Shown here piece by piece: positions 26,341 to 35,187 of a DNA stretch of 64,000 nucleotides. The notes below the pieces were generated by a model that saw nothing but the letters and a program-made list of their open reading frames with translations, did no database searches and had not been told where the DNA came from. The stretch comes from Phycisphaerales bacterium. GTDB taxonomy: Bacteria > Planctomycetota > Phycisphaerae > Phycisphaerales > UBA5793. Each line of letters opens with the position of its first letter. Position 1 is the first letter of the stretch. The stretch spans positions 124,001 to 188,000 of the forward strand of contig JADZAS010000011.1 in the NCBI GenBank assembly GCA_020852515.1, written 5' to 3'. Made by a program: the position numbers and the translations under genes.

Positions 26341-26356
26341 CACCCCGGCAGGGGTG
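26341..26356 (+). promoter_or_regulatory. Hairpin before the RAYT ribosome binding site
   Basis: CACCCC-GGCA-GGGGTG is a perfect 6-bp stem with a 4-nt loop, 17 nt before the AAGGAGG of the transposase gene. It may be a transposase recognition structure or a translational control hairpin. Confidence 0.45.
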
Positions 26357-26385
26357 ATGGAGGCGTGTGAACGAAGGAGGACGTC

Positions 26386-26838
26386 ATGCCCGGCACCTAT
26401 TCGCAACTGCTCATGCACATCGTCTTCTCCACCAAGAATCGCGAGCCGTGGATTGCGAGCGAAGTTGCTGAGCGTCTCTACCCCTACATGGGCGGCATCA
26501 TCCGCGGCGAGAAGGGATCACTGCTCGAGATCGGCGGCGTGGCGGACCACATTCACCTGCTCATTCGCTGGAGGCCTGATGAGTCGGTGTCAAATCTGAT
26601 GCGCACCCTGAAATCCAAATCATCGCTCTGGATTCACCAGACCTTCGCCGACTTGGCCCCCTTCGCCTGGCAAGAGGGTTACTCGGCATTCTCCGTGAGC
26701 AAGTCGCAGGAGAATGCGGTCCGCGCGTACATTCTCAATCAGCCGCAGCATCACGCGCGCGAGGACTTCAAGACCGAATTGATTCGGTTTCTATGCGCGC
26801 ACGAGATCGAGTATGATAAGCGGTACGTATTCGATTGA
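26386..26838 (+). CDS. REP-associated tyrosine transposase (IS200/IS605 TnpA-like)
   Basis: The 150-residue protein is a Y1 HUH single-strand endonuclease. It has the opening YSQLLMHIVFSTKNREPW, the HUH motif DHIHLL (His55, His57) and the catalytic Tyr115 in AVRAYILNQPQHH, ending IEYDKRYVFD. AAGGAGG lies 6 nt before the ATG. Such proteins cut and join single-stranded DNA at REP hairpins. All catalytic residues are intact, so it may be active or domesticated. The flanking inverted palindromes are its probable substrate. Confidence 0.9.
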   Translation: MPGTYSQLLMHIVFSTKNREPWIASEVAERLYPYMGGIIRGEKGSLLEIGGVADHIHLLIRWRPDESVSNLMRTLKSKSSLWIHQTFADLAPFAWQEGYSAFSVSKSQENAVRAYILNQPQHHAREDFKTELIRFLCAHEIEYDKRYVFD

Positions 26839-26863
26839 TGTGGACGTGCCGGCCCGCTCCTTC

Positions 26864-26876
26864 GCCCCTTCGGGGC
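26864..26876 (+). repeat. Hairpin downstream of the RAYT gene
   Basis: GCCCC-TTC-GGGGC is a perfect 5-bp stem located 25 nt after the transposase stop. A similar GCCCC-TCC-GGGGC occurs at 26957-26969, outside the right repeat. Confidence 0.4.
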
Positions 26877-26898
26877 TGAGTCGCCTCACTTGATCGAC

Positions 26899-26952
26899 GT
26901 CCACGGGTTCCGCCGCGCCCAAAGCGACGCGGCTCCACCCGTGGCTACGCGC
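26899..26952 (-). repeat. Right REP-like palindrome
   Basis: A 54-nt element starts GTCCACGGGTTCCGCC and ends CTCCACCCGTGGCTACGCGC. Read on the minus strand it matches the left copy at both ends and differs in the middle by several bases. Confidence 0.75.
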
Positions 26953-27097
26953 CCAAGCCCCTCCGGGGCATGAGCGGACGAGACATCGCAATGTGATCAC
27001 GCTCGTTCGCGCTTTGGGTCCTTTTCGCCCCATTTCGCACGGACGGGACGCCCATGCTCCGCTCCTTTCCCCTCGCGCAAAACCCCCGGCCCGCGCG

Positions 27098-27103
27098 TAC
27101 CAT
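27098..27103 (+). promoter_or_regulatory. -10 element TACCAT, leaderless aspS
   Basis: TACCAT is followed by 7 nt and ATG 27111, with no ribosome binding site. The predicted transcript start is at the start codon. Confidence 0.45.
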
Positions 27104-27110
27104 CTTCGCC

Positions 27111-28877
27111 ATGCTCAAACGCACTCATAAATGCGGCGAACTCAGGGCCGAAAACGTCGGCCGGACCGTCACGCTCAACGGCTGGGTCGATTCCTATCGC
27201 CACCACGGCAGCCTGATCTTCATCGACGTCCGCGACCACACGGGCGTCACGCAGCTCGTTTTCGACCCCGACCAAGGCCGCGAGATGTACGACCTCGCCG
27301 CGACGTACCGGCGCGAAGATGTCATCGCCGCCCAGGGCAAAGTCGTCAAGCGGCAGAGCGTCAACGCGAAGATCCCCACCGGCGAGATCGAGGTCGTGGC
27401 GAGCAAAACCGAGCGCCTCAACAAGTGCGCCAAGCCGCCCATGCTGCCGGACGAATCGCGCGATGACACCGGAGCGGTTTCGGAAGACACGCGCGTGCGC
27501 TACCGCTACATCGACCTGCGCCGCCCGCGCATGCAGCAGATCATCCGCACGCGCCACAAGGTGACGCAGATCATCCGCAACACGATGACGGAGATGGGCT
27601 TCTGCGAGATCGAGACGCCGGTGCTGTGCAAGAGCACGCCCGAGGGCGCGCGCGACTTCCTCGTGCCCTGCCGCCTCATGCCGCGCACGTTCTACGCGCT
27701 GCCGCAGAGTCCGCAGATTCTCAAGCAGATCCTGATGATGTCGGGCTTCGACCGATACTTCCAGATCGTCAAGTGTTTCCGTGATGAGAACCTGCGCTTC
27801 GACCGCCAGCCGGAGTTCACCCAGTTGGACGTCGAGATGGCGTTCGTCGAGCAGGATGACGTGTTCGCCGCGTTCGAGCAGGTCATCCGCGCGGTGTGGA
27901 AGCAGCTGCTCGACGTCGAGGTCGGCGAGATTCCGCGCCTCACCTACGACGAAGTCATGAACACCTACGGCAGCGACAAGCCGGACCTGCGCTACGGCGT
28001 GAAGCTCTATGACATCACGTCCATCGCCAAGAAATGCGACTTCCGCGTGTTCACCTCGGCGGTCGAATCCGGCGGCGTGGTCAAGGCGATCGCCGTGCCC
28101 GGCGCGGGGTCGTTCTCGCGCAAGCAGACCGATGCGCTGGCCGAGTGGGTCAGGCAGTTCGGCGCGGGCGGCCTGCCGACGACCAAGGTCACGGCAGGCG
28201 GCAAACTCGAAGGCGGCATCGCCAAGTTCCTCGACGCCGTCGCGCCCGAACTCATCGCCACGCTCGGCGCCAACGACGGCGATCTCATCTGCTTTGCGGC
28301 GGACAAGCTCGACGTCGTCAATCGCGTGCTCGGCGAACTCCGCCGCAAACTGGCCAACGAACTCAAGCTCGCCTCCGACAACCAGTGGGCCATGTTCTGG
28401 GTTGTGGACTTCCCGCTGTTTCTCTGGAACGAGGAAGACCAGCGCTGGGACAGCGCCCACCACCCCTTCTGCGCGCCGCGGCCTGAGCAGCTCCACCTGC
28501 TCGAAACCGACCCGCACAAGATCACCGCCCAGACCTATGACTTCGTCATCAACGGCCACGAGATGGTCAGCGGCTCGATCCGTATCCACCAGCCCGAGGT
28601 GCAGCAGAAGATCTTCAAACTGCTCAACATCTCCGATGAAGAGGCGAAGGATCGATTCGGCTTTCTCATCGAGGCGATGTCCTACGGCTGCCCGCCGCTG
28701 GGCGGCTTTGCCATGGGCCTCGACCGCCTCGTCATGCTGCTGTGCAAAACGGACAACATCCGCGATGTCATCGCCTTCCCCAAGACGCAGACGGGCGCGG
28801 ACCTGATGATGCAGGCGCCCTCGACGGTGGATGCGAAGCAACTCGACGAGCTGAACATTCGGTTGAAGCCGGAGTGA
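27111..28877 (+). CDS. aspS: Aspartyl-tRNA synthetase
   Basis: ATG 27111 gives 588 residues, normal for bacterial AspRS. In order: an OB-fold anticodon-binding domain (TVTLNGWVDSYRHHGSLIFI), class II motif 1, motif 2 CFRDENLRFDRQPEFTQLDV, a GAD insertion (about 280-420), and motif 3 near GFAMGLDRLVMLLC. It charges tRNA-Asp. Whether it is discriminating or also charges tRNA-Asn is not settled by these motifs; gatCAB is not in the window. An in-frame ATG 57 nt upstream is rejected because family similarity starts at MLKRTHKCGEL. asnB follows 33 nt later. Confidence 0.95.
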   Translation: MLKRTHKCGELRAENVGRTVTLNGWVDSYRHHGSLIFIDVRDHTGVTQLVFDPDQGREMYDLAATYRREDVIAAQGKVVKRQSVNAKIPTGEIEVVASKTERLNKCAKPPMLPDESRDDTGAVSEDTRVRYRYIDLRRPRMQQIIRTRHKVTQIIRNTMTEMGFCEIETPVLCKSTPEGARDFLVPCRLMPRTFYALPQSPQILKQILMMSGFDRYFQIVKCFRDENLRFDRQPEFTQLDVEMAFVEQDDVFAAFEQVIRAVWKQLLDVEVGEIPRLTYDEVMNTYGSDKPDLRYGVKLYDITSIAKKCDFRVFTSAVESGGVVKAIAVPGAGSFSRKQTDALAEWVRQFGAGGLPTTKVTAGGKLEGGIAKFLDAVAPELIATLGANDGDLICFAADKLDVVNRVLGELRRKLANELKLASDNQWAMFWVVDFPLFLWNEEDQRWDSAHHPFCAPRPEQLHLLETDPHKITAQTYDFVINGHEMVSGSIRIHQPEVQQKIFKLLNISDEEAKDRFGFLIEAMSYGCPPLGGFAMGLDRLVMLLCKTDNIRDVIAFPKTQTGADLMMQAPSTVDAKQLDELNIRLKPE

Positions 28878-28897
28878 GCGCGCGGACTCGGGTCGGT

Positions 28898-28903
28898 TAG
28901 ACT
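28898..28903 (+). promoter_or_regulatory. -10 element TAGACT, leaderless asnB
   Basis: TAGACT lies 7 nt before ATG 28911 in the short aspS-asnB gap. The asnB start is fixed because Cys2 is the catalytic nucleophile. No Shine-Dalgarno sequence is present. Confidence 0.5.
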
Positions 28904-28910
28904 TCTCCGC

Positions 28911-30941
28911 ATGTGCGGCATCGGCGGCATCCTGCGCACCGACGGCCAGCCCATTCCCGAGGAGTGGCTCGATGCGATCGATGCGCGCATCGCCTACCGC
29001 GGGCCGGATGGCGCGGGGCGATTTCGCGATCGCGTGACGTTCACCGATGAACAGGGCCGGCAGCGCAGCGTCGAGGTCGCCTTCGTGCATCGGCGGCTGT
29101 CGATCATCGACCATGAGGACGGCAAGCAGCCGATGGTCAGTGAGCACGGCCGAAGTGAACGCGAGGGCCTTATCGCCGTCGTCTTCAACGGCTGCATCTA
29201 CAACCACCGCGAATTGCGAACGGAACTGGAGGCGAAGGGGCACCACTTTGTCACGGATCACAGCGACACGGAGGTGCTGATCCACGGGTGGCGCGAATGG
29301 GGTGAAGAGCTCTTCGATCAACTCGAAGGGATGTACGCGCTGGCGATCTGGGATCATGTTCGCAGGGTGCTGGTTCTGGGGCGCGATCGCTTCGGCGAAA
29401 AACCGATGTATTACCGTGCGACGGAATCGGTCGAAGCAGGCGAACACACGCTGTTCGTACCGGTGTTCGCATTCGGCAGCGACGCAGCGGCTTTGCAGAC
29501 GATCCCGCCACCTGACCCCGTGTGCGGCGACTGGTGTCGTGAACACTGGCTGATCCCGCAACTCACGTTTGGGTACGTCTGCGCGCAGTTTCATGGGCCT
29601 GATTCGATCGATATCGCCTCGGCCAGTCCGAATGGCTCGACGATCTTCGACGGCAGCGGGCGCGCACTGACTTCCATCGCGGATCGTGCGCAAACGAGAG
29701 TCGGTAAAGCGGGCCCAGGACGGGCGAAACCCGGAGACAACGCCACGGAAATCGAATCTCTGCTGGATCAGGCGGTGGCCCGCAGACTTGAGGCGGACGT
29801 TCCACTTGGCTGCTTCCTGTCGGGTGGCGTCGACTCCTCTCTCATCGCATGGTTTGCCAGAAGGCGCAAACCCGACCTGATGACGTTCTCCGTGAGTATG
29901 CCGGATGCGCGATTTGATGAATCTGCGTACGCCGAACAGGTTGCAAGGCGCATCGGCTCGGATCACCAGACGCTCGATGTGGCCATCAGCCCGGCGGAAG
30001 ACCTCACTCATCTCATCAACACACTCGGCCAGCCCTTTGGCGATTCATCTCTGTTGCCAACATACTGGGTGTCCAGGGCGGCGCGGCAGCATGTTAAGGT
30101 GGCGCTCGCGGGAGACGGCGGCGATGAGTTATTTCTCGGCTACGAGCGATACCTTGCCGCCCCGGTTCTCTCGAGGTACTGGCAGTGGCTTCGCCTGCTT
30201 CCCACCAACTTTCTGCACCGGCGGCATCCGAAATCCCACGCCAACAAACTCGCTCGCCTTGCAGACATGGCCCGCGACTTTCCTGTGCTTGGCGTCATGG
30301 GCATGGAGGCAATCTTCACACTCGAGCAACTCAAGGCGCTCGGTCCACACATCAGACGGGGCAGATGGGCGTGCTCGATTGACGAAGATCACAGTGTGCT
30401 GCATGGTCTCGCTGCGATGGGTGTACCGGTTGAGCTGCCGGCGCCTTCCGAAGCAATCAGCGATCTGCGCCGGTTCGATCTCTCTCACTACCTCCCCGAC
30501 GACCTCCTGCGCAAGACCGACACCGCCTCCATGGCGTGCGGCCTTGAAGTCCGCTGCCCGTTCCTCGATCGCGATCTCGCTGCCACCGTGCTCGCCATGC
30601 CCGTCGATGAACTCATCCCCGGCGGCGAGCGCAAGGGCCTGCTCCGCCGCATCGCGCGCAAATATCTGCCAAAAGAGTGCGTCGACCGGCCCAAGATGGG
30701 ATTCGCCATCCCCATCGGCGAGTGGTTCCGCCATGATGACCTGCCGCACAAGGGCTCGGGCATGAAGACGCTGCTGCTCGATCACCTCAACTCCGCCGAG
30801 CCTTTCGGCCCGATCGAACTCAATCGCAAAGCCGTGCAGCGCTTCATCGACGAGCACATGGCCGGCAAGCGCGACCACGGCCAGCGCCTTTTTACGCTGC
30901 TCACCCTCTCGATCTGGGCGCGAAGCACGGCAAACGCCTGA
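28911..30941 (+). CDS. asnB: Glutamine-hydrolysing asparagine synthetase
   Basis: The 676-residue protein starts MCGIGGILRTDG; Cys2 is the Ntn glutaminase nucleophile after Met removal. RRLSIIDHEDGKQPM and FNGCIYNHRELR complete the glutaminase domain. The synthetase domain has the PP-loop SGGVDSS (304-310) and later FLDRDLAATVLAMPVDELIP. It makes asparagine from aspartate, ATP and glutamine. It is longer than typical AsnB because of a segment at about 195-280, between the domains. Asparagine synthetase-like enzymes also modify peptides or sugars, but gene context beside aspS favours amino acid metabolism. Confidence 0.88.
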   Translation: MCGIGGILRTDGQPIPEEWLDAIDARIAYRGPDGAGRFRDRVTFTDEQGRQRSVEVAFVHRRLSIIDHEDGKQPMVSEHGRSEREGLIAVVFNGCIYNHRELRTELEAKGHHFVTDHSDTEVLIHGWREWGEELFDQLEGMYALAIWDHVRRVLVLGRDRFGEKPMYYRATESVEAGEHTLFVPVFAFGSDAAALQTIPPPDPVCGDWCREHWLIPQLTFGYVCAQFHGPDSIDIASASPNGSTIFDGSGRALTSIADRAQTRVGKAGPGRAKPGDNATEIESLLDQAVARRLEADVPLGCFLSGGVDSSLIAWFARRRKPDLMTFSVSMPDARFDESAYAEQVARRIGSDHQTLDVAISPAEDLTHLINTLGQPFGDSSLLPTYWVSRAARQHVKVALAGDGGDELFLGYERYLAAPVLSRYWQWLRLLPTNFLHRRHPKSHANKLARLADMARDFPVLGVMGMEAIFTLEQLKALGPHIRRGRWACSIDEDHSVLHGLAAMGVPVELPAPSEAISDLRRFDLSHYLPDDLLRKTDTASMACGLEVRCPFLDRDLAATVLAMPVDELIPGGERKGLLRRIARKYLPKECVDRPKMGFAIPIGEWFRHDDLPHKGSGMKTLLLDHLNSAEPFGPIELNRKAVQRFIDEHMAGKRDHGQRLFTLLTLSIWARSTANA

Positions 30942-30987
30942 TGCATCCGCGGCCCCGCCGCAGCCGTACAATCGCCCGGAGCATGGC

Positions 30988-31743
30988 ATGACCTACCTCA
31001 TCCTCATCATCGTGGCGTGCGGCATGGGGGCGCTGGGGTACTGGCGCGGCGGCATCCGCATCGCCTACCGCCTCGCCCCACTCATTCTCGCCTCGCTGCT
31101 CACGTGGCTCTTCAGCGGCCTGCTTTATCGCAGCGAGTTCGTCATCAGCACCGGCCTGGCGTGGCCCTTCATCCTGCCCATGGTCATCGGCCTGGCCGGC
31201 GGGTACGTCCTGCAGTTCTTCGTGCGCCAACAACTGCCCAAGGAGCCGCACCGCATCGATCGCATCGCGGGCGCGGCGGTCTGCACGCTCATGGCCGTGG
31301 TCATGGTCTGGCTCGGAAGCCTCTACTTCGCGCTGCGCGGCAGCGCCGCCGCAGGAATCCTCACGCGCGAGGACACCGGCCCGGCCCGCATGCTCAACAG
31401 CGCCATCGTGCGCTGGATCCCCGCGGTGGGCAGCGGCAGCGATTCGCTCATGAGCGTCGTCGAGATCGCCTCGGCGGATGAACAGGTGCGCGCAAAGGCC
31501 GTCGAGAACCTCAAGATCGATCACCTGCAGGGGTCCGAGACCTTCCAGAAGATGATCCAGGATGCCGCCACCTACGACGATCTCATGGCGGCGTCGAGCG
31601 GCAACTTTCTCGCGCTCTGGCGCCTGCAGAAGAACCCGCTCGTCTACGACTTCTACAAGAGCAGCGAGATGCAGGATGTCATGGCGCGCCTGAGCCTCGC
31701 CGACATCGCCCAGGCCGTGCGCGAAGCGCAGGAAGCGCAGTAG
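30988..31743 (+). CDS. CvpA-like polytopic membrane protein
   Basis: The 251-residue protein has four hydrophobic helices within the first 115 residues (YLILIIVACGMGALGYWRGG; LAPLILASLLTWLFSGLL; WPFILPMVIGLAGGYVLQFF; AAVCTLMAVVMVWLGSLYFA), then a cytoplasmic or periplasmic helical tail of about 130 residues. The GYWRGGIRI beginning resembles CvpA, a family linked to colicin V production and stress tolerance. GGAG precedes the ATG, and a TACAAT hexamer lies 15 nt before the start. The tail is longer than in classical CvpA, so the assignment is tentative. Confidence 0.6.
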   Translation: MTYLILIIVACGMGALGYWRGGIRIAYRLAPLILASLLTWLFSGLLYRSEFVISTGLAWPFILPMVIGLAGGYVLQFFVRQQLPKEPHRIDRIAGAAVCTLMAVVMVWLGSLYFALRGSAAAGILTREDTGPARMLNSAIVRWIPAVGSGSDSLMSVVEIASADEQVRAKAVENLKIDHLQGSETFQKMIQDAATYDDLMAASSGNFLALWRLQKNPLVYDFYKSSEMQDVMARLSLADIAQAVREAQEAQ

Positions 31744-31881
31744 CCGCCCGCAACCCTTCCATCTGCTTTGCGGCACGCCGGCGGCGCGATATCATGCACC
31801 CGCCCATCCGGTGGTGGATGTCTGCGGCGATCAACCCGTTCCCAGCCAACCATTCAGCACGACCCTGGCCGCGAGGGATTC

Positions 31882-32928
31882 ATGACCGACGAGTCCAAAA
31901 CCGAGCCCGCACCGCAATCCGACGCACCCGAGACTGCCACCGAGCCGGCTGAAGCGCCGCAGCCCGCCTTCGTCCGCACCGCGGGCAATCTCACCGTCGC
32001 GATGACCGGCGCGACCGGCTTCGTCGGCGGGCACATCTGCCGCGCGCTGCTCGAGCATGGCCACGCCGTTCGAGCACTCGTGCGCGATGCGTCGAAAACC
32101 GGCCAGCTGCCGCGCTCGGTCAAGCCGATCCAGGGCGACGTTTTCGACCGCGCCTCGCTCGACCGGCTGGTGGACAAGGTCGATGCGTGCATTCACCTCG
32201 TGGGCATCATCGCCGAGGAGCCGCGCTACCAGGTCACCTTCCACCGCCTGCATGTCGAGGCGACGGCCAATGTCGTCGCGGCCTGCGAGGCGGCGGGCGT
32301 GCTGCGCTACGTGCACATGTCGGCGCTGGGCGCGCGGCCTCACGCCCCGGCGTCGTACCACCGCACCAAGTTCGAGGCCGAAGAAATCGTCCGCCGCAGC
32401 CGCCTGTCGTGGACCATTTTCCGGCCGTCGCTCATTCACGGGCCCGACGGCGAGTTCACCGGCATGGTGGCCAAGTGGGTGCGCGGCACGGCCCCGCCGT
32501 TTGTCTTCATCCCCTACTTCGGCTCGGGGCCGATGGGAACCGGCCCGGCGCACTTCGTCCAGCCCGTCTACATCAACGATCTCGCCGAGGCCTTCGCCCG
32601 ATCCATCGAGACCGAGCGCACCATCCGCGAGGTGTACCCCATCGGCGGGCCGGACCGGCTGTCGTGGCGCGAGATGCTCACCATCTTCCGCGACGCCATC
32701 GCACCGGGCTCGAGCAAGCGCATCGTCGGCATTCCGGCGTGGAAGGCGCGGGGCATGGCGACGCTGGCCGCCGCCGCCGGGCTCGGCTCCATGCTGCCTT
32801 TCAACGTCGATCAGGTCATCATGAGTCAGGAAGATTCGACCTGCGACACCGGGCGCGTTCAGTCGCACCTGGGCCTGGAACTCACTTCGTTTCGCGCCGC
32901 GGTCGATCAGTACGCCTCTCGGCTGTAA
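31882..32928 (+). CDS. NDUFA9-like atypical SDR / NAD(P)-dependent epimerase
   Basis: ATG 31882 behind GAGGGATT gives 348 residues. After an acidic, Pro/Glu-rich N-terminal 35 residues comes the Rossmann motif MTGATGFVGGHICRALLEHG, then an SDR core with HMSALGARPHAPASYHRTK, which carries the Ser/Tyr/Lys-type residues. The rest follows complex-I NDUFA9-like reductases (FRPSLIHGPDGEF; VYINDLAEAFARSIE). The substrate is unknown; lipid or quinone-related roles are known for relatives. The acidic tail at the front is unusual. Confidence 0.8.
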   Translation: MTDESKTEPAPQSDAPETATEPAEAPQPAFVRTAGNLTVAMTGATGFVGGHICRALLEHGHAVRALVRDASKTGQLPRSVKPIQGDVFDRASLDRLVDKVDACIHLVGIIAEEPRYQVTFHRLHVEATANVVAACEAAGVLRYVHMSALGARPHAPASYHRTKFEAEEIVRRSRLSWTIFRPSLIHGPDGEFTGMVAKWVRGTAPPFVFIPYFGSGPMGTGPAHFVQPVYINDLAEAFARSIETERTIREVYPIGGPDRLSWREMLTIFRDAIAPGSSKRIVGIPAWKARGMATLAAAAGLGSMLPFNVDQVIMSQEDSTCDTGRVQSHLGLELTSFRAAVDQYASRL

Positions 32929-33008
32929 ACTCGATCGTGTCCTGACCAGCGTTCAAGACGTCGACCCGCGACCTCAGTCCCGCCCCCAAGTCCCAGTGTG
33001 GAGGCCAC

Positions 33009-34358
33009 ATGCGCGGTCACAAACTGCTCAACATCCTCATCTTTGCCGGGTTGCTCGCCGGCGTGGTCGTCGGTTTCCTGCTGCTCAAGTGGTTCGACTC
33101 GCAGGGCCTGACGGGCGCGGAAATCGGCCAGAAGATCGCGTGGCTCGCCACGGCCGGCGATCTCATCCTCATCCGCCCGCTCAAGATGCTCATCATCCCG
33201 CTCGTGTTCGCCAGCGTCGTCGTGGGCATCACGTCGATCGGCGATCCCAGCCGCCTCGGCCTCGTGGGCACGACGACCATCGTCTACTACTTCGCGACCA
33301 TGTTCGTGGCGGTGGTGCTCGGGGCGTTTCTGGTGACATCCATCCGGCCCGGCGACGGCGTGAGCCAGAAGGTGGATTTCGACCAGGTGCGCGAGACGTT
33401 CGAGAACTCCGACAGCAGCCCGAAGAAGAAGATCGAAGGCGGGCCAAAGGATCTCGGCGGCGCGTGGGGCAACATCCTGCGCCAGGTCATTCCCGACAAC
33501 GTGCTCAGCGCCGCCGTGGAGGGCCAACCGCTGCCGGTCATCACGTTTGCGATGCTCTTCGGCCTGGCGCTGGGGTTCCTCGGCGAGAGGGTCAAGCCCG
33601 CCGTGGACTTCTTCGAGGCTTTCTTTCAAGCGATCATGACGCTCGTGGGCTGGGTGCTCTGGCTCACGCCCATTGGCGTGTTCCTCCTCGTCGCGTGGAC
33701 GATCGCCAGCCTCGGCGGCGAGGCCATCGCAGCCGTGGGCAAGTACATGATCGTGGTCATCGTCGGGCTCATCATCCACGGCTTTCTCACCCTGCCGCTC
33801 GTGCTGTTCCTGTTCGGCCGCACCAACCCGTATCGCTTCATGTGGCGCATGCGGCCGGCGCTCATGACGGCCTTCGGCACCGACTCATCCTCAGCCACGC
33901 TGCCCGTTACCATCCGGACCGCGGAGACCGACGGCGAGTGCTCGAAGCGAGCCAGCGGATTCGTGCTGCCCCTGGGCTCGACGATCAACATGGATGGCAC
34001 CGCACTCTATGAGGCCGTCGCCGTCGTCTTCCTCTTCCAGGTGTTCGGCATCGAACTGGGCTTTGAAGCCCTCGCGGTCGTCGCGCTGACGGCAACGCTG
34101 GCCGCGGTCGGCGCTGCGGGCATTCCCTCCGCCGGGCTGGTCACGATGGTGATCGTCATCCAGGCGGTGAACACGTCGCTGGCGGGAACGGGCAAACCCG
34201 AACTGCCGATCTGGTCGATCGGGATCATCCTCGGCGTGGATCGCATCGTGGACATGTGCCGCACGACAATCAACGTCTGGGGCGATGCGGTCGGCGCCAA
34301 AATCATCACCCGCATCGCACCGGATGACGAAGACCAGCGCGCCGCGGCGATGGGGTGA
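33009..34358 (+). CDS. Dicarboxylate/amino acid:cation symporter (DAACS, GltP/DctA type)
   Basis: The 449-residue membrane protein has the signature elements of the family: a Ser-rich re-entrant loop (GTDSSSATLPVTI), the TM7 motif STINMDGTALYEA, the HP2 loop AVGAAGIPSAGLVTMV and TM8 GVDRIVDMCRTTINVWGD. It couples uptake of glutamate, aspartate or C4-dicarboxylates to Na+ or H+. The Arg in the TM8 motif favours acidic amino acids. A charged extramembrane loop (about residues 112-165) is longer than in E. coli GltP. GGAGG precedes the start. It is convergent with the small secreted proteins. Confidence 0.92.
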   Translation: MRGHKLLNILIFAGLLAGVVVGFLLLKWFDSQGLTGAEIGQKIAWLATAGDLILIRPLKMLIIPLVFASVVVGITSIGDPSRLGLVGTTTIVYYFATMFVAVVLGAFLVTSIRPGDGVSQKVDFDQVRETFENSDSSPKKKIEGGPKDLGGAWGNILRQVIPDNVLSAAVEGQPLPVITFAMLFGLALGFLGERVKPAVDFFEAFFQAIMTLVGWVLWLTPIGVFLLVAWTIASLGGEAIAAVGKYMIVVIVGLIIHGFLTLPLVLFLFGRTNPYRFMWRMRPALMTAFGTDSSSATLPVTIRTAETDGECSKRASGFVLPLGSTINMDGTALYEAVAVVFLFQVFGIELGFEALAVVALTATLAAVGAAGIPSAGLVTMVIVIQAVNTSLAGTGKPELPIWSIGIILGVDRIVDMCRTTINVWGDAVGAKIITRIAPDDEDQRAAAMG

Positions 34359-34374
34359 GATCGTGCGTTCGCTC

Positions 34375-34749
34375 TTACGGGAACTGCGCTGTGTTGCTCA
34401 CGCGGCAGGTCCTGCTCTCCACCAGTTGCATTTGCCAGCCGCACGGGTGTGAGCCGGCGTTGCCGTATCGCTTGCCTTCGCCGCTTTCGGTGCCGATGAC
34501 GTAGACCAGCCAGAGGTTGTCCTGGATGCCCAGTTCCGTTCCCGCGCAGCCACCGGTGGGGATGATGGTGCGGCCCAGGCGCGACGCGATGACGACGCCC
34601 TGGCGATGATTCGGCGTCGCCCCGCTCCACTCCATGCAGATGCGGCCCGGGCACTGGCCGGTGAGGGTGAGCGTGTAGTCCTGGGCAACCGCGACATGCC
34701 CATTCAACACCGCCGAACAGATGGCTGCGGTCAATACCGGGACTCTCAT
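34375..34749 (-). CDS. Small secreted four-Cys protein, copy 1
   Basis: The 124-residue precursor has a Sec signal peptide (cleavage near VAVAQ-DYT). The mature part has CPGRICMEWSGATPNHRQG, a CAGTELG motif, a GSHPCGW motif and a C-terminal TCRVSNTAQFP. Four conserved cysteines probably form two disulfides in a beta-rich domain. From memory, such domains (CPG...SGATP...CAG...TC..SN) are common at the C-terminus of planctomycete secreted proteins. GGAGG precedes the ATG. It is the last gene of a three-gene leftward operon of paralogues (gap 22 bp). Confidence 0.75.
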   Translation of the reverse strand: MRVPVLTAAICSAVLNGHVAVAQDYTLTLTGQCPGRICMEWSGATPNHRQGVVIASRLGRTIIPTGGCAGTELGIQDNLWLVYVIGTESGEGKRYGNAGSHPCGWQMQLVESRTCRVSNTAQFP

Positions 34750-34771
34750 ATCTGCCTCCAGTCCAAACTAG

Positions 34772-35161
34772 TCATGGCACCGGTTCCACGTTGCTCGTCC
34801 TGCACGTGCCGCCCTCGATGAGTTGAACGAATCCACGGCAAACGTTTCCCGCGTTGGCGTGCACGACGCCGCTCCCACTGCCGGTCCCGAGCACCTTAAC
34901 GAGATAAACCCAGTCGCCCCGACCCAGACCCAGGACCGTTCCAGCGCACGGCCCGCGCCGCAACAGCAGATGTCCCTGATCCGTTCCCCACATGAACCCC
35001 TGGACGTGGTCGGGCGTCGCGCCGCTCCACTCCAGCGTGAGGCGCCCCGGACACGTACCTGTCAACGTGAACGTGTAGTCGCCCATGCACGCCGCCGCTC
35101 GACCAGCATCAAGAGCGACAGCAGCGATGCTCAACAGCACTGCAACGAGTGAGCGCTTCAC
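34772..35161 (-). CDS. Small secreted four-Cys protein, copy 2
   Basis: GTG 35161 is chosen over upstream starts because AAGGAGG lies 6 nt before it; this gives 129 residues with signal peptide VKRSLVAVLLSIAAVALDAG. The mature part repeats the motifs of its neighbours: CPGRLTLEWSGATPDHVQG, CAGTVLGLG, GNVCRGFVQLIEGGTCRTSN. One extra Cys (RAAACMGDY) sits near the cleavage site and could be an unpaired or lipid-linked residue. It lies 26 bp after copy 3 and 22 bp before copy 1. Function unknown. Confidence 0.75.
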   Translation of the reverse strand: MKRSLVAVLLSIAAVALDAGRAAACMGDYTFTLTGTCPGRLTLEWSGATPDHVQGFMWGTDQGHLLLRRGPCAGTVLGLGRGDWVYLVKVLGTGSGSGVVHANAGNVCRGFVQLIEGGTCRTSNVEPVP

Positions 35162-35187
35162 GGGAATCCTCCTTGTCGAGCCGCTCA

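Larger units (their letters stand above)
26266..26952. mobile_element. RAYT transposase unit bounded by inverted REP-like repeats
   Basis: The unit holds one Y1 transposase gene between two copies of a roughly 53-bp palindromic element in inverted orientation (26266-26318 and 26899-26952). Outer GC-rich hairpins lie beyond both copies. It looks like a self-contained REP-associated tyrosine transposase locus rather than a classical IS, since there is no second gene and no obvious target-site duplication. It separates the HEAT-like gene from aspS. Confidence 0.7.

Noticed and set aside
26997-30011. 1004-codon open frame on the minus strand
   Set aside because: It lies opposite aspS and the first part of asnB, both certain genes, and its composition is Arg/Asp/Val-rich as antisense frames in high-GC DNA are.
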